A DNA stretch of 32,030 nucleotides from CALMEH01 sp031409875. Lineage in GTDB: Bacteria > Acidobacteriota > Blastocatellia > Pyrinomonadales > Pyrinomonadaceae. The stretch is from contig JANNYB010000178.1 in assembly GCA_031409875.1 (NCBI GenBank), positions 1-32,030 on the forward strand. The letters run 5' to 3'. Positions within the stretch are counted from its first letter, which is position 1, and each line of letters starts with the position of its first letter. The notes beneath the pieces are model-generated. The model was not told the DNA's origin, made no database searches, and saw nothing but the letters and a program-made list of their open reading frames with translations. This document shows, one piece after another, positions 7,655 through 15,089 of the stretch. The translations under genes were made by a program, and so were the position numbers.

Positions 7655-7921
7655 ATGAGCAAATTCATCAGACACGGAGGCGATTTCGCCGACCAAAGAA
7701 AGAAAACTCCACCGCCGGTAGAAACCAATGCGGAGATTTTTTATTACAAAAAACAGATTGATTCGCATACCGAAATGGTTTTGATGCTGACCGATGGCGA
7801 AGAAATCAAAGGCACAATCGAATGGTATGACATTGACGCGCTCAAAATTAACCGCAAAGACGCACCGAATCTTTTGATTTTGAAACAGCACATCAAATAT
7901 ATGTATAAATTTGAAGATTGA
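7655..7921 (+). CDS. hfq: Hfq-like Sm-fold RNA-binding protein
   Basis: An 88-residue protein in which residues about 25-85 fit the Sm fold. The Sm1 pattern is MVLMLTDGEEIKGTIEWYD (hydrophobic strands around DG..I.G.IE..D) and the Sm2-like strand is NLLILKQHIKYMYK, where Hfq proteins normally have a YKHAIS-type segment. In bacteria Hfq hexamers pair small RNAs with mRNAs. The N-terminal 24 residues are a polar, proline-containing extension. The canonical KH dipeptide is replaced by KQH, so the protein is divergent, and the symbol is given on fold and length. It has a good Shine-Dalgarno (CGGAGA) and sits between ftsZ and pdxA. An unrelated Sm-like protein is the main alternative. Confidence 0.68.
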   Translation: MSKFIRHGGDFADQRKKTPPPVETNAEIFYYKKQIDSHTEMVLMLTDGEEIKGTIEWYDIDALKINRKDAPNLLILKQHIKYMYKFED

Positions 7922-7996
7922 TAAGGTAAAGGGGAAAAGGTAAAAGGGAAAAATCTCTTAACTTTTTACCTTTAACCTTTTCCCCTTTACCCTTAT
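7921..7996. repeat. AGGTAAA-type hairpin between the Hfq-like gene and pdxA
   Basis: Arm 7921-7948 (ATAAGGTAAAGGGGAAAAGG and on) pairs with arm 7962-7996 with a few one-base gaps. It begins on the last base of the upstream stop and ends ten bases before the pdxA GTG. TATAAT at 7994-7999 overlaps the right arm end; if used as a -10 it would give an almost leaderless pdxA transcript, which is speculative. Confidence 0.8.
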
Positions 7997-8006
7997 AATT
8001 GATTCT

Positions 8007-9002
8007 GTGACATTTGAAGAGCGTGAAAAATTGCCGCGCATCGGGATTACGATGGGTGATGCGGCGGGAATCGGTGCGGAAATTACGTTGAAGGCTTTGG
8101 CTGACGGCGAGATTTCGGAGATTTGCGTGCCGTTGATTATCGGCGATTTTGATTTTTTGGCGGAAACGGCGCAAAGTTTGGACTTAAAAATTGATTTGGT
8201 CGAATCGAGCGAACCTTTAGCCGATAAAATTGCGGTTTTCAATCTTAAAAATCTGCCGGAAAAAATTGTTTTAGGAAAAGATGCGGCGATGACGGGCAAG
8301 GCTTCCGCCGAATATATCGAAACGGCTGTCCGGTTTTGGCGCGAAGGAAAAATTGATGCGATATCGACTGCGCCGATAAGTAAAAAATCTCTGTCTTTGG
8401 GCGGTTATAATTATCCCGGACACACCGAATTTTTAGCTTTCTTAACAGATACGAAAGAGTTTGCAATGTCGTTTTTTGCGGAAGATTTGCGTGTCGTTCT
8501 GCTTTCGACGCACGTTTCTTTAATTGATGCGATTGCGTTAATTAAAAAAGAAAAACTCGTCGAACTGATAAGATTTACGCATAAAACCTTATCAAAACTT
8601 TTGAAAAGAGAAGCAAAAATCGCCGTTGCGGGCGTAAATCCGCACGCTTCGGAATTCGGAATGTTCGGAAGCGAAGAAGCGGATGAAATCGCGCCGGCAA
8701 TCGCGGAATGCCGCGATAAATTCGGCATTGACGTTTCGGGAGCATATTCGCCGGACACGATTTTTTTGCGCGGATTCAAAGGCGAATTCGATGCTGTAGT
8801 CGCGTGTTATCACGACCAAGCGACGATTGCCGTCAAATGTCTTTCGTTCGGCGCGTCCGTCAATGTAACGCTCGGATTGCCTTTGGTTAGAACTTCGGTT
8901 GACCACGGCACAGCATTCGACATTGCCGGAAAAGGAATTGCAGAGGCTTCGAGTATGAAGGCGGCGATAAAATTAGCCGCAAAATTGTCCGCAAATTCGT
9001 AA
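8007..9002 (+). CDS. pdxA: PdxA, 4-hydroxythreonine-4-phosphate dehydrogenase
   Basis: A 331-residue NAD-dependent, metal-dependent dehydrogenase of the DXP-dependent pyridoxal 5'-phosphate pathway. The N-terminal motif is GITMGDAAGIGAEI (GDPAGIGPE in most relatives). YPGHTEFLA, STHVSLIDA, GVNPHASEFGMFG, PDTIFLRG and ACYHDQATIA follow. The His residues of THVSL, NPHAS and YHDQ match the metal ligands. The C-terminal substrate and cofactor region LPLVRTSVDHGTAFDIAGKG is intact. The start is a GTG at 8007 just after the repeat hairpin; no Shine-Dalgarno is visible. No other PLP gene is nearby. Confidence 0.93.
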   Translation: MTFEEREKLPRIGITMGDAAGIGAEITLKALADGEISEICVPLIIGDFDFLAETAQSLDLKIDLVESSEPLADKIAVFNLKNLPEKIVLGKDAAMTGKASAEYIETAVRFWREGKIDAISTAPISKKSLSLGGYNYPGHTEFLAFLTDTKEFAMSFFAEDLRVVLLSTHVSLIDAIALIKKEKLVELIRFTHKTLSKLLKREAKIAVAGVNPHASEFGMFGSEEADEIAPAIAECRDKFGIDVSGAYSPDTIFLRGFKGEFDAVVACYHDQATIAVKCLSFGASVNVTLGLPLVRTSVDHGTAFDIAGKGIAEASSMKAAIKLAAKLSANS

Positions 9003-9142
9003 AATCATCAAAGTTTGGTTAGAATAATCTTCGGAAGCATTTTGGAAGTCAAAAATCATCATTGCAATACGCATTGTTTTTTGCGATTGTCGGAGATGAG
9101 TTTAGCAATCAAATTAAAAAATAGAGATTGTTTGAAATAAGA

Positions 9143-9222
9143 AATTGCCCGCTAATCTACGCGAATTAGCGCGAATTTTTTTCTTTAATTAGCGAAGATT
9201 AGCGAAAATTCGCGGGCAAATT
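9143..9222. repeat. AATTAGCG-type hairpin in the pdxA-response regulator gap
   Basis: The outer arms AATTGCCCGC (9143-9152 region) and GCGGGCAAATT (9212-9222) enclose repeats of GCGAATTAGCG and TTAGCGAAGATTAGCG. Pairing between the two halves is imperfect. The 276-base gap 9003-9278 otherwise shows no gene; AT-rich sequence on both sides may hold a promoter for the next gene. Confidence 0.65.
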
Positions 9223-9278
9223 TTTTGTTTCATCTGAAATAATTTCGGAAATAACCCAAGTGAGTTTTTTAAAGATTA

Positions 9279-9674
9279 ATGAGTGAAATAACAGACAACG
9301 CACAGATTTTAGTTGCCGATGACGATCCGGCAATTTTGCGCCTTGTCAAAGCAATAGTCGAAAAAGAAGGCTACACGGTAGTCGCGGCGCGTGACGGCAA
9401 AGAAGCGTATAAACTTCTGCAATCGGGCGAGCCGTTTGTGGCGGCGATTTTCGATGTCGTGATGCCGTATATTCAAGGCACGGAATTGGCGAAACATATG
9501 CAATCGGAAAAACGTCTGATGAGAATTCCGGTGATAATTATGACGGCAGAGCAAAATCCGCGTTTATCATCCGAGAGTTTTTCGTCCGGCGCGGTCGCAT
9601 TTTTGCCGAAACCTTTTACAACTGCACAACTGCAAACAATGTTGCGGATGTTCGTGCGCGGAAATTCTAAGTAA
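9279..9674 (+). CDS. single-domain response regulator (CheY-like receiver)
   Basis: A 131-residue stand-alone receiver domain with no output domain. Acidic pocket Asp14-Asp15-Asp16 (VADDDP), phospho-acceptor Asp59 (IFDVVMP), switch Thr89 (IIMTAEQ) and Lys111 (FLPKPF) are all present, so it should be phosphorylatable. Such proteins act by protein-protein contact in phosphorelays or motility control. No histidine kinase is in the window. A second receiver protein follows after 112 bases, so the two may belong to one pathway; the hairpin between them leaves operon status open. Confidence 0.85.
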   Translation: MSEITDNAQILVADDDPAILRLVKAIVEKEGYTVVAARDGKEAYKLLQSGEPFVAAIFDVVMPYIQGTELAKHMQSEKRLMRIPVIIMTAEQNPRLSSESFSSGAVAFLPKPFTTAQLQTMLRMFVRGNSK

Positions 9675-9684
9675 TGTTTTTTAT

Positions 9685-9763
9685 TTATCCACAGATAAAC
9701 ACAGATAAAATCAAGGATAAATCAACAAAATATCTGTGCTTATCTGTGTTCATCTGTGGATAA
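9685..9763. repeat. ACAGATAAAC hairpin, second copy
   Basis: Left arm 9685-9707 (TTATCCACAGATAAACACAG and on) pairs with right arm 9731-9763, in which the 10-mer occurs three times (TATCTGTGCT, TATCTGTGTT, CATCTGTGGA). It is the same family as 4887-4958. The downstream gene keeps a strong Shine-Dalgarno, AAGGAG at 9776-9781, outside the hairpin. Confidence 0.82.
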
Positions 9764-9786
9764 TATTTCTTTTTTAAGGAGCGAAA

Positions 9787-11133
9787 ATGCCAGTGTCAAA
9801 ACATAAATTACTCTTAGCGGACGATTCGATAACGATTCAGAAGGTCGTAAATTTGACGTTTGCCGATGAAGGGATTGAAGTTATCAGCGTCAGCGACGGC
9901 AATGCGGCGATGGAGAAACTCTCGGAATTTACGCCCGATTTGGTGATGGTTGACATCAATATGCCCGGTTTGAGCGGTTACGAAATTTGCGAACGCATCC
10001 GCGCTAATGAGGCAACAAGCCGTGTGCCGGTAATTTTGCTCGTCGGTTCGTTCGAGCCGTTTGACGAAGCGGAAGCCCAGCGCGTCGGCGCAAACGATTT
10101 TTTGACAAAGCCGTTTCAATCTATTCGCCAACTTGTTACAAAAGTTTCGGGCTTGCTCGATGCTTCTAATAAAAACTCGACGGACGACGTTATTTCCGAT
10201 TTGGATACGCCCGCCGAAAACAAAGTTCCGGGCGAATTTGAAAACACTCTGGAAATGAAAATGCCCGAAGCGGCGGAAGAATTCGGCGATTCGGGAATGG
10301 ACGATGAAATGATTCAAACGAATCAAATCGCCGCCGCCGAAGAAGACGACCGCATTACGCAACCCTTGACGACTGCGGAATTTGACGCAATTCATAGCTC
10401 GGCGGAAGAAGAACGCGGTTATGCCTTTGTTGGCGAAACGCCTTTTTCACAGCCGACAGCCGAAGTTTCCGAAGATATTTCCGAAAATGTTTCGACAATA
10501 GCGGAAACCGCGCCTTTGCCGCAAAGTGATGCGTTTTATCAAACTCAGCGAATTCCGGCAATAGAAACGGAAGACGATGCAAATCTTCTCGAACTTCCGC
10601 CGCAGGTCGAAAGATTATCAACCGCCGCTTTCAGCAGCAGACCTGTCTGGCAAACAGAAATTGCGCCAATTTCGGAAACAATCGAACATGAATCAATCCG
10701 CGAAACAGCGGAAGTAAATCAATTTGCGCCGATATTTGAACCGCAAGCCGAAACGCCTGAAATAGTTGAAACTGTTGAGGAAATACAAGCTGAATCGAAT
10801 ATCGAAGCGGTTGAAGAAACTCTGTTTGTGCCGGAAACCGTAATCGAAAACGAGCCGGAAGCGATTGCAGACGAAACAACGGCTGAAACCGAAGCGGAAG
10901 AAGTTGATATTCGTGAAATTCCGACGGACGAAATGATTGATTTGAGCCACGTCGAAGCGGTGAAAACGGACGAAACAGAAAATGCCGCCGGAAGTTTGAA
11001 TCTTTCGCCGGAAGTTATTGACGCGATTGCGGCAAAAGTGTCGGAAAGATTTTCCGACAAAGTGCTTCGTGAACTTATTGAAGAATTAAAGCCGCAGATT
11101 ACCGAAATGATTGCCAAACGCATCGCAGAGTAA
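9787..11133 (+). CDS. receiver-domain protein with long acidic linker and C-terminal helix
   Basis: A 448-residue protein. Residues 1-125 form a receiver domain with Asp12-Asp13 (LADDS), Asp56 (VDINMP) and Lys108 (LTKPF). The switch Thr/Ser position is Val86 (ILLVGSF), so signalling by phosphorylation may be non-standard. Residues about 130-395 are a low-complexity linker dominated by Glu, Ala, Thr, Ile and Pro. The last 45 residues (LSPEVIDAIAAKVSERFSDK and on) predict an amphipathic helix or helical pair. The layout recalls RomR/FrzS-type polarity regulators of myxobacteria (receiver, linker, acidic tail), though homology is not shown. Start: ATG at 9787, five bases after AAGGAG. A terminator follows at 11161-11201. 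Confidence 0.8.
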   Translation: MPVSKHKLLLADDSITIQKVVNLTFADEGIEVISVSDGNAAMEKLSEFTPDLVMVDINMPGLSGYEICERIRANEATSRVPVILLVGSFEPFDEAEAQRVGANDFLTKPFQSIRQLVTKVSGLLDASNKNSTDDVISDLDTPAENKVPGEFENTLEMKMPEAAEEFGDSGMDDEMIQTNQIAAAEEDDRITQPLTTAEFDAIHSSAEEERGYAFVGETPFSQPTAEVSEDISENVSTIAETAPLPQSDAFYQTQRIPAIETEDDANLLELPPQVERLSTAAFSSRPVWQTEIAPISETIEHESIRETAEVNQFAPIFEPQAETPEIVETVEEIQAESNIEAVEETLFVPETVIENEPEAIADETTAETEAEEVDIREIPTDEMIDLSHVEAVKTDETENAAGSLNLSPEVIDAIAAKVSERFSDKVLRELIEELKPQITEMIAKRIAE

Positions 11134-11138
11134 TTAAA

Positions 11139-11160
11139 AGGTAAAAGGTAAAAGGTAAAA
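11139..11160. repeat. AGGTAAA direct tandem repeat (single arm)
   Basis: Three consecutive AGGTAAA-type 7-mers begin a few bases after the stop of the receiver protein. No matching complementary array is found; a terminator hairpin follows at once. The unit is shared with the hairpin at 7921-7996. Confidence 0.75.
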
Positions 11161-11201
11161 CGGCTGATTTTCCGAAGGTGAAAGTCAGCCGATTTTGTTT
11201 T
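11161..11201 (+). terminator. intrinsic terminator
   Basis: CGGCTGATTTTC pairs with GAAAGTCAGCCG (11 of 12) around a 7-base loop, and ATTTTGTTTT follows. This is the clearest Rho-independent terminator in the window and would end transcription of the receiver gene before valS. Confidence 0.78.
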
Positions 11202-11212
11202 AGAATTTTAAT

Positions 11213-11286
11213 AGTAGTAAGTGGTAAGTGGTGAGTGGTAAGTTTCGGCTTTTACACTTACCGTTTACCACTTACCACTTACCACT
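11213..11286. repeat. GTAAGTG 7-mer hairpin upstream of valS
   Basis: Arms 11213-11243 and 11256-11286 pair at 27 of 31 positions around a 12-base loop. The left arm is GTAAGTG-type tandem units and the right arm is CACTTAC-type units. The right arm ends ten bases before the valS ATG. Confidence 0.85.
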
Positions 11287-11296
11287 AAAAAAAGAA

Positions 11297-14161
11297 ATGG
11301 AAATCGCAAAAGCATATAATCCGCAAGAAGCGGAAGAAACGCATTATCAAACTTGGGAAGCAAACGGTTGTTTCGCGCCTGAAATCAACGAAAACGCCGA
11401 TGCTGTGAAGTATTCGATTGTCATTCCGCCGCCGAATGTTACAGGAAGTCTGCATATCGGACACGCGCTTCAGCATACTTTGATGGATGTTTTGATTCGG
11501 CGCAAACGGATGCAAGGTTTTAAAACTCTTTGGCTTCCGGGAACTGATCACGCAGGAATTTCGGTTCAGCGAAAAGTCGTCGAACAGCTAAAAAGAAACG
11601 AAAATAAATCGCCGCTCGACATCGGGCGCGAAGAATTTTTAAAGCGTTGCTGGAAATGGAAGGAAGAATACGGCAACACAATTATCGAGCAGATGAAGCG
11701 CGAAGGCGCAAGCGTTGATTGGTCGCGGCATCGTTTTACGATGGACGAAAGTCTTTCACGCGCCGTAAAAGAAGTTTTTTGCACACTTTACGAAGAAGGT
11801 TCGATTTATCGCGGGCTTCGGATTGTAAATTGGTGTCCAAAAGATAAAACTGTGCTTTCTGATTTGGAAGTTAAAGAAGAATCGCGCAAAGACGGCAAAT
11901 TAGTTTATCTGAAATATCCGATAAAAGGTGCAGACAGCACACTTACGGTTGCCACGACGCGCCCCGAAACGATGCTCGGCGATACGGCGGTTGCGGTTAA
12001 TCCGAAAGATGAACGCTACAAAGATTTAATCGGAAAAATGATTGAATTGCCGCTCACAAACCGCGAAATCCCGATTGTTGCCGACGAATATGTTGACGCA
12101 GAATTCGGCACGGGCGCGGTTAAGGTTACGCCCGCACACGATCCGAACGATTATCAAATCGGCGAACGACACAATTTGCCGCAGATTTTGATAATGAACG
12201 ATAACGCGACGATGAACGAAAACGCGGGCGCGGATTTTGAAGGTTTAGACAGATTCGTAGCGCGTGAAAAGGTCATCGAACGGTTTGAAGAACTCGGATT
12301 GCTCGAAAAAGTTGAAGATTATGAAATTTCTCTGCCGATTTGTGAGCGTTGCAAAACGATTGTCGAGCCGATTTTGTCGGAACAATGGTTTGTTAAAATG
12401 GACGAAATGCGCGACATCGGGTTAGATTTAATCAAAAATGAGTCTGTTCCACATTTTTCGCCCGAAGTTCCGCACGCAAAAGTTTATACGACGTGGCTTG
12501 AAAATCTCAAAGATTGGACAATTTCGCGCCAACTTTGGTGGGGACATCAAATTCCGGCGTGGTATGACGCGGACGGAAATATTTTCGTTGCGCGAACTTT
12601 TGAAGAAGCCGCCGAAAAAGCCGGAACTGATGAATTAAAACAAGATAACGACGTTTTGGACACTTGGTTTTCGTCGGGATTGTGGGCGTTTTCGACATTC
12701 GGATGGACAGGTGAAGAAGAAAGCGAGAAAGCGAGAAAGCGAGAAAGCGAGAATAATGAAACTTCTGAAATCTCACTTTCTCCTCTTCTCACTTTCTCCC
12801 CTTCTGATTTAGAAGTCTTCAGCCCGACAGACGTTCTCGTAACCGGACGCGATATTATTTTTCTTTGGGTTTCGCGGATGATGATGTTGACGAAGAAGTT
12901 TGTCGGGAAAACTGCGTTTGAAGATGCAATTATTACGGGAACGGTTTTAGGAAAAGACGGCAAACCGATGTCGAAATCTCGTGGCAACGGCGTTGATCCG
13001 ATTGAAATGTTCGATAAATTCGGCGTTGATGCGACGCGCATTTATCTTGCTTCGATTGCGACCGGCGCGGACATTCGTTGGAACGATACGCAGATTGAAA
13101 CTTATCGCAATTTTGCCAATAAAATCTGGAACGCGACGCGATTTTGTTTGTTAAATTCTGAAGGCGCAAGCGTTGAAATTGAAAGTTTGAAACTCGATGA
13201 ATCTGCTTCGATTGCGGACAGATGGATAATTTCAAAACTCAACAAAACGGCTTTGGAAGTTAATAAATCACTCGAAAAATACGAATTTCATACTGCCGTT
13301 TCGTTGCTTTATCATTTCTTTTGGGACGATTTTTGCGATTGGTATATCGAACTCGTTAAAGATGAAATTACTAAGTCAGAACCATCCGCGGTAGCGGATG
13401 GTTTAACGCAAACTTCTGAAAATTCGTCAAATATCTCAGACGGCAAACTTCAACCACCCGCTACCGCAGACGGTTCTGACAGACAAACCGAAGCGCGGAC
13501 TAGAATTATCACGATTATCGAACAATCTTTGCGAATGCTTCATCCGTTTATGCCGTATTTGACCGAAGAATTGTGGCAAAAACTGCCGAACACTTCAAGC
13601 AAATTGCACAATTCGGCTTACAAATCGGCGGAACAAACAATTATGCTCACGGATTTTCCGTCAGGCGATGCGTCGGCGATTGACGAACGCGCCGAATCGG
13701 AAATGCAAGCCATAATTGATGTTATCTCGAAAGTCCGCAACATTCGCGCCGAAATGCAAATCAAACCTTCGGACAAACCGACAATTCACATTGCGGCAAA
13801 CGCCGATTCGCAAAAGATTTTCGCGGCAAACGAAGCGCAAATCTTAAAGCTCGCCCGTGCGGGAAGATTAGTTTTGAGCGAAAGTTTGGACGTTCCGAAA
13901 GCGTCGGCAAAAGCCGTTACGACACTTGCGGAAATCGCCGTTCCGCTCGAAGGTTTGATTGATTTTGAAAAAGAAATTGCGCGGCTCGAAAATCAAGTCG
14001 GCAAACTCGAAAAGGAAAACGAGCAACTCAATAAACAACTCTCAAATCAAAACTTTATCGAACGCGCCCCAACAGAAAAAGTGCAGGAAATCCGCGAAAG
14101 AGTTGCGGAAATCGAATCGCAAGTGCTAACTTTAAGGCAGAATTTGGAGGCTTTGAGATAA
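11297..14161 (+). CDS. valS: ValS, valyl-tRNA synthetase, carrying two repeat-derived inserts
   Basis: A 954-residue class I synthetase that charges tRNA-Val and edits mischarged Thr. HIGH motif His53-Ile-Gly-His56 (NVTGSLHIGHAL), editing-domain motif ATTRPETMLGDTAVAV, DTWFSSGLWAFSTFGW, KMSKS version PMSKS at about 557-561, anticodon-binding domain ending HPFMPYLTEELWQ, and a C-terminal coiled coil (about 885-950). Two segments have no counterpart in the family: about residues 474-503, encoded by a GCGAGAAA tandem-repeat hairpin, and about 694-730, encoded by a REP-like palindrome pair. Without them the length is near the usual 880. Both keep the frame open and both lie in surface-loop positions, so the enzyme is probably active. 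The frame extends 23 codons upstream, but that part is the GTAAGTG hairpin, so ATG 11297 (MEIAKAYNPQEAEE) is taken as the start. Confidence 0.95.
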   Translation: MEIAKAYNPQEAEETHYQTWEANGCFAPEINENADAVKYSIVIPPPNVTGSLHIGHALQHTLMDVLIRRKRMQGFKTLWLPGTDHAGISVQRKVVEQLKRNENKSPLDIGREEFLKRCWKWKEEYGNTIIEQMKREGASVDWSRHRFTMDESLSRAVKEVFCTLYEEGSIYRGLRIVNWCPKDKTVLSDLEVKEESRKDGKLVYLKYPIKGADSTLTVATTRPETMLGDTAVAVNPKDERYKDLIGKMIELPLTNREIPIVADEYVDAEFGTGAVKVTPAHDPNDYQIGERHNLPQILIMNDNATMNENAGADFEGLDRFVAREKVIERFEELGLLEKVEDYEISLPICERCKTIVEPILSEQWFVKMDEMRDIGLDLIKNESVPHFSPEVPHAKVYTTWLENLKDWTISRQLWWGHQIPAWYDADGNIFVARTFEEAAEKAGTDELKQDNDVLDTWFSSGLWAFSTFGWTGEEESEKARKRESENNETSEISLSPLLTFSPSDLEVFSPTDVLVTGRDIIFLWVSRMMMLTKKFVGKTAFEDAIITGTVLGKDGKPMSKSRGNGVDPIEMFDKFGVDATRIYLASIATGADIRWNDTQIETYRNFANKIWNATRFCLLNSEGASVEIESLKLDESASIADRWIISKLNKTALEVNKSLEKYEFHTAVSLLYHFFWDDFCDWYIELVKDEITKSEPSAVADGLTQTSENSSNISDGKLQPPATADGSDRQTEARTRIITIIEQSLRMLHPFMPYLTEELWQKLPNTSSKLHNSAYKSAEQTIMLTDFPSGDASAIDERAESEMQAIIDVISKVRNIRAEMQIKPSDKPTIHIAANADSQKIFAANEAQILKLARAGRLVLSESLDVPKASAKAVTTLAEIAVPLEGLIDFEKEIARLENQVGKLEKENEQLNKQLSNQNFIERAPTEKVQEIRERVAEIESQVLTLRQNLEALR
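12716..12805. repeat. GCGAGAAA tandem-repeat hairpin inside valS
   Basis: Left arm 12716-12752 holds repeated AAGCGAG units and right arm 12771-12805 holds the complementary TCTCACTTTCTCC series. The translated segment is a run of Glu, Lys, Arg and Ser, then Ser, Leu and Pro, sitting between FSTFGW and PTDVLVTGRD. The 8-mer is the same as after ftsZ (7494-7547). Confidence 0.85.
13377..13478. repeat. REP/BIME-like palindrome pair inside valS
   Basis: Arm 13377-13403 and arm 13452-13478 are inverted copies, 24 of 27 positions matching. Each arm holds its own small palindrome (CATCCGC-GGTA-GCGGATG in the left copy). The 48-base spacer encodes polar residues. The segment lies between LVKDEI and ARTRIITIIEQ of the anticodon-binding domain and keeps the frame. 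Confidence 0.85.
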
Positions 14162-14162
14162 T

Positions 14163-14831
14163 ATGAAAAAAACTATTGCTTTAATAATTTTTTGTTTGGT
14201 AATTGCTGTCAATTCTTTCAGTCAAACGGAGGAAATTACGGAAAGTCAGTATTGGTTGCAATTTAAAATGGCGAATGAACAATCTTTTAAAAGTTCTAAG
14301 CGCATAACTACGAAAGAAGTATATCAAGGCGAAAAATCTTCTTACACAAGGGAAATAATTGAAGAATTCTTGAATTCAGGGAATCGGCGGTATATTGAAA
14401 TTAAAAAAGAAAATAATCGCACGACAAAAGTCGAATTAATTTTAATCGGTAAAACATACTATTGCCGGATAAATGAAGATTTGTGGAAGCAATCGGAGCA
14501 ATGGTGTGGACCGATGACACTTAGCACTATGCCTGAGCCTAAGACTTCAAAATTAACGGTCGAAGAAACAAAGGTGAATGGTCAAACGGTCAAATTTTAT
14601 CAGAAGTATAATACCTATATAAATGAATATTTTTCAACTAAAGACAAAGAAGGAATTACTTATTTTCACGATAAATTCTGGGTTGACAACAAAGGTTTTA
14701 TGATACGGAGAGAATGGGAATTTGGTTTAATTGAACCAAAAAAAGTATTTGAAACGCGGGTAACTGTTTATGAATACAATATAAAGGATTTAAAAATCGA
14801 AGCTCCGAAAATCGCTTCGGGAAAAAATTAA
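14163..14831 (+). CDS. exported protein of unknown function, paralogue A of three
   Basis: A 222-residue protein that starts one base after the valS stop. The N-terminus (MKKTIALIIFCLVIAVNSFS) is a typical signal peptide, with cleavage likely near FSQ. The mature part is rich in beta-prone segments. It shares ITTKE, WKQSEQWC, LTVEETK, F-DKFWVDN-GF, RRE-E-G-EPK and a C-terminal VYEYN--LKIEAP with the protein at 15786-16436 (close paralogue) and the YEY--LKIEAPIK ending with the one at 15090-15755. The size and layout recall LolA/LppX-like periplasmic folds, but no family can be named with confidence. The near overlap with valS suggests read-through transcription. Confidence 0.8.
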   Translation: MKKTIALIIFCLVIAVNSFSQTEEITESQYWLQFKMANEQSFKSSKRITTKEVYQGEKSSYTREIIEEFLNSGNRRYIEIKKENNRTTKVELILIGKTYYCRINEDLWKQSEQWCGPMTLSTMPEPKTSKLTVEETKVNGQTVKFYQKYNTYINEYFSTKDKEGITYFHDKFWVDNKGFMIRREWEFGLIEPKKVFETRVTVYEYNIKDLKIEAPKIASGKN

Positions 14832-14864
14832 ATCGTTTAAGTGTAAAATAAATTTTTGCATACG

Positions 14865-15054
14865 GTCGCTGAAGGCGACGAACATTATAGCCTAGCGAGA
14901 ATCGCTAGGTTGGTTTTGACAAGATTTCCCGTCGCTGAAGGCGACGAACAAAGTTTGTGCGGCGATTGTTGCTCGCTTTCAGCGAGCGAAACATTTGCCG
15001 CAAACTTCCTAGCGATTCTCGCTAGGCTATATTGTTGGTCGCTTTCAGCGACGA
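14865..15054. repeat. nested REP-like palindrome cluster
   Basis: Symmetric order A-B-A ... A'-B'-A'. A is GTCGCTGAAGGCGACGAACA (14865-14884 and 14931-14950) and is itself palindromic. B (14886-14909, core CCTAGCGAGAATCGCTAGG) pairs with B' (15008-15031). A variant of A' lies at 14971-14993, and the outer A' at 15034-15054. The whole 258-base gap between two paralogous genes is taken by this structure. A frame across it (14856-15086) is not credible as a gene. GAGGT before 15090 is the next Shine-Dalgarno. Confidence 0.8.
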
Positions 15055-15089
15055 ATTATTTAGATAATAACAACTTTACGAGGTAATTT

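Noticed and set aside
11228..11296. N-terminal extension of valS by 23 residues
   Set aside because: The codons are the GTAAGTG hairpin; family similarity starts at the ATG at 11297.
14856..15086. 76-codon open frame between the paralogues
   Set aside because: It lies wholly within the nested palindromes, has no ribosome-binding site and its repeated residues mirror the DNA repeats.
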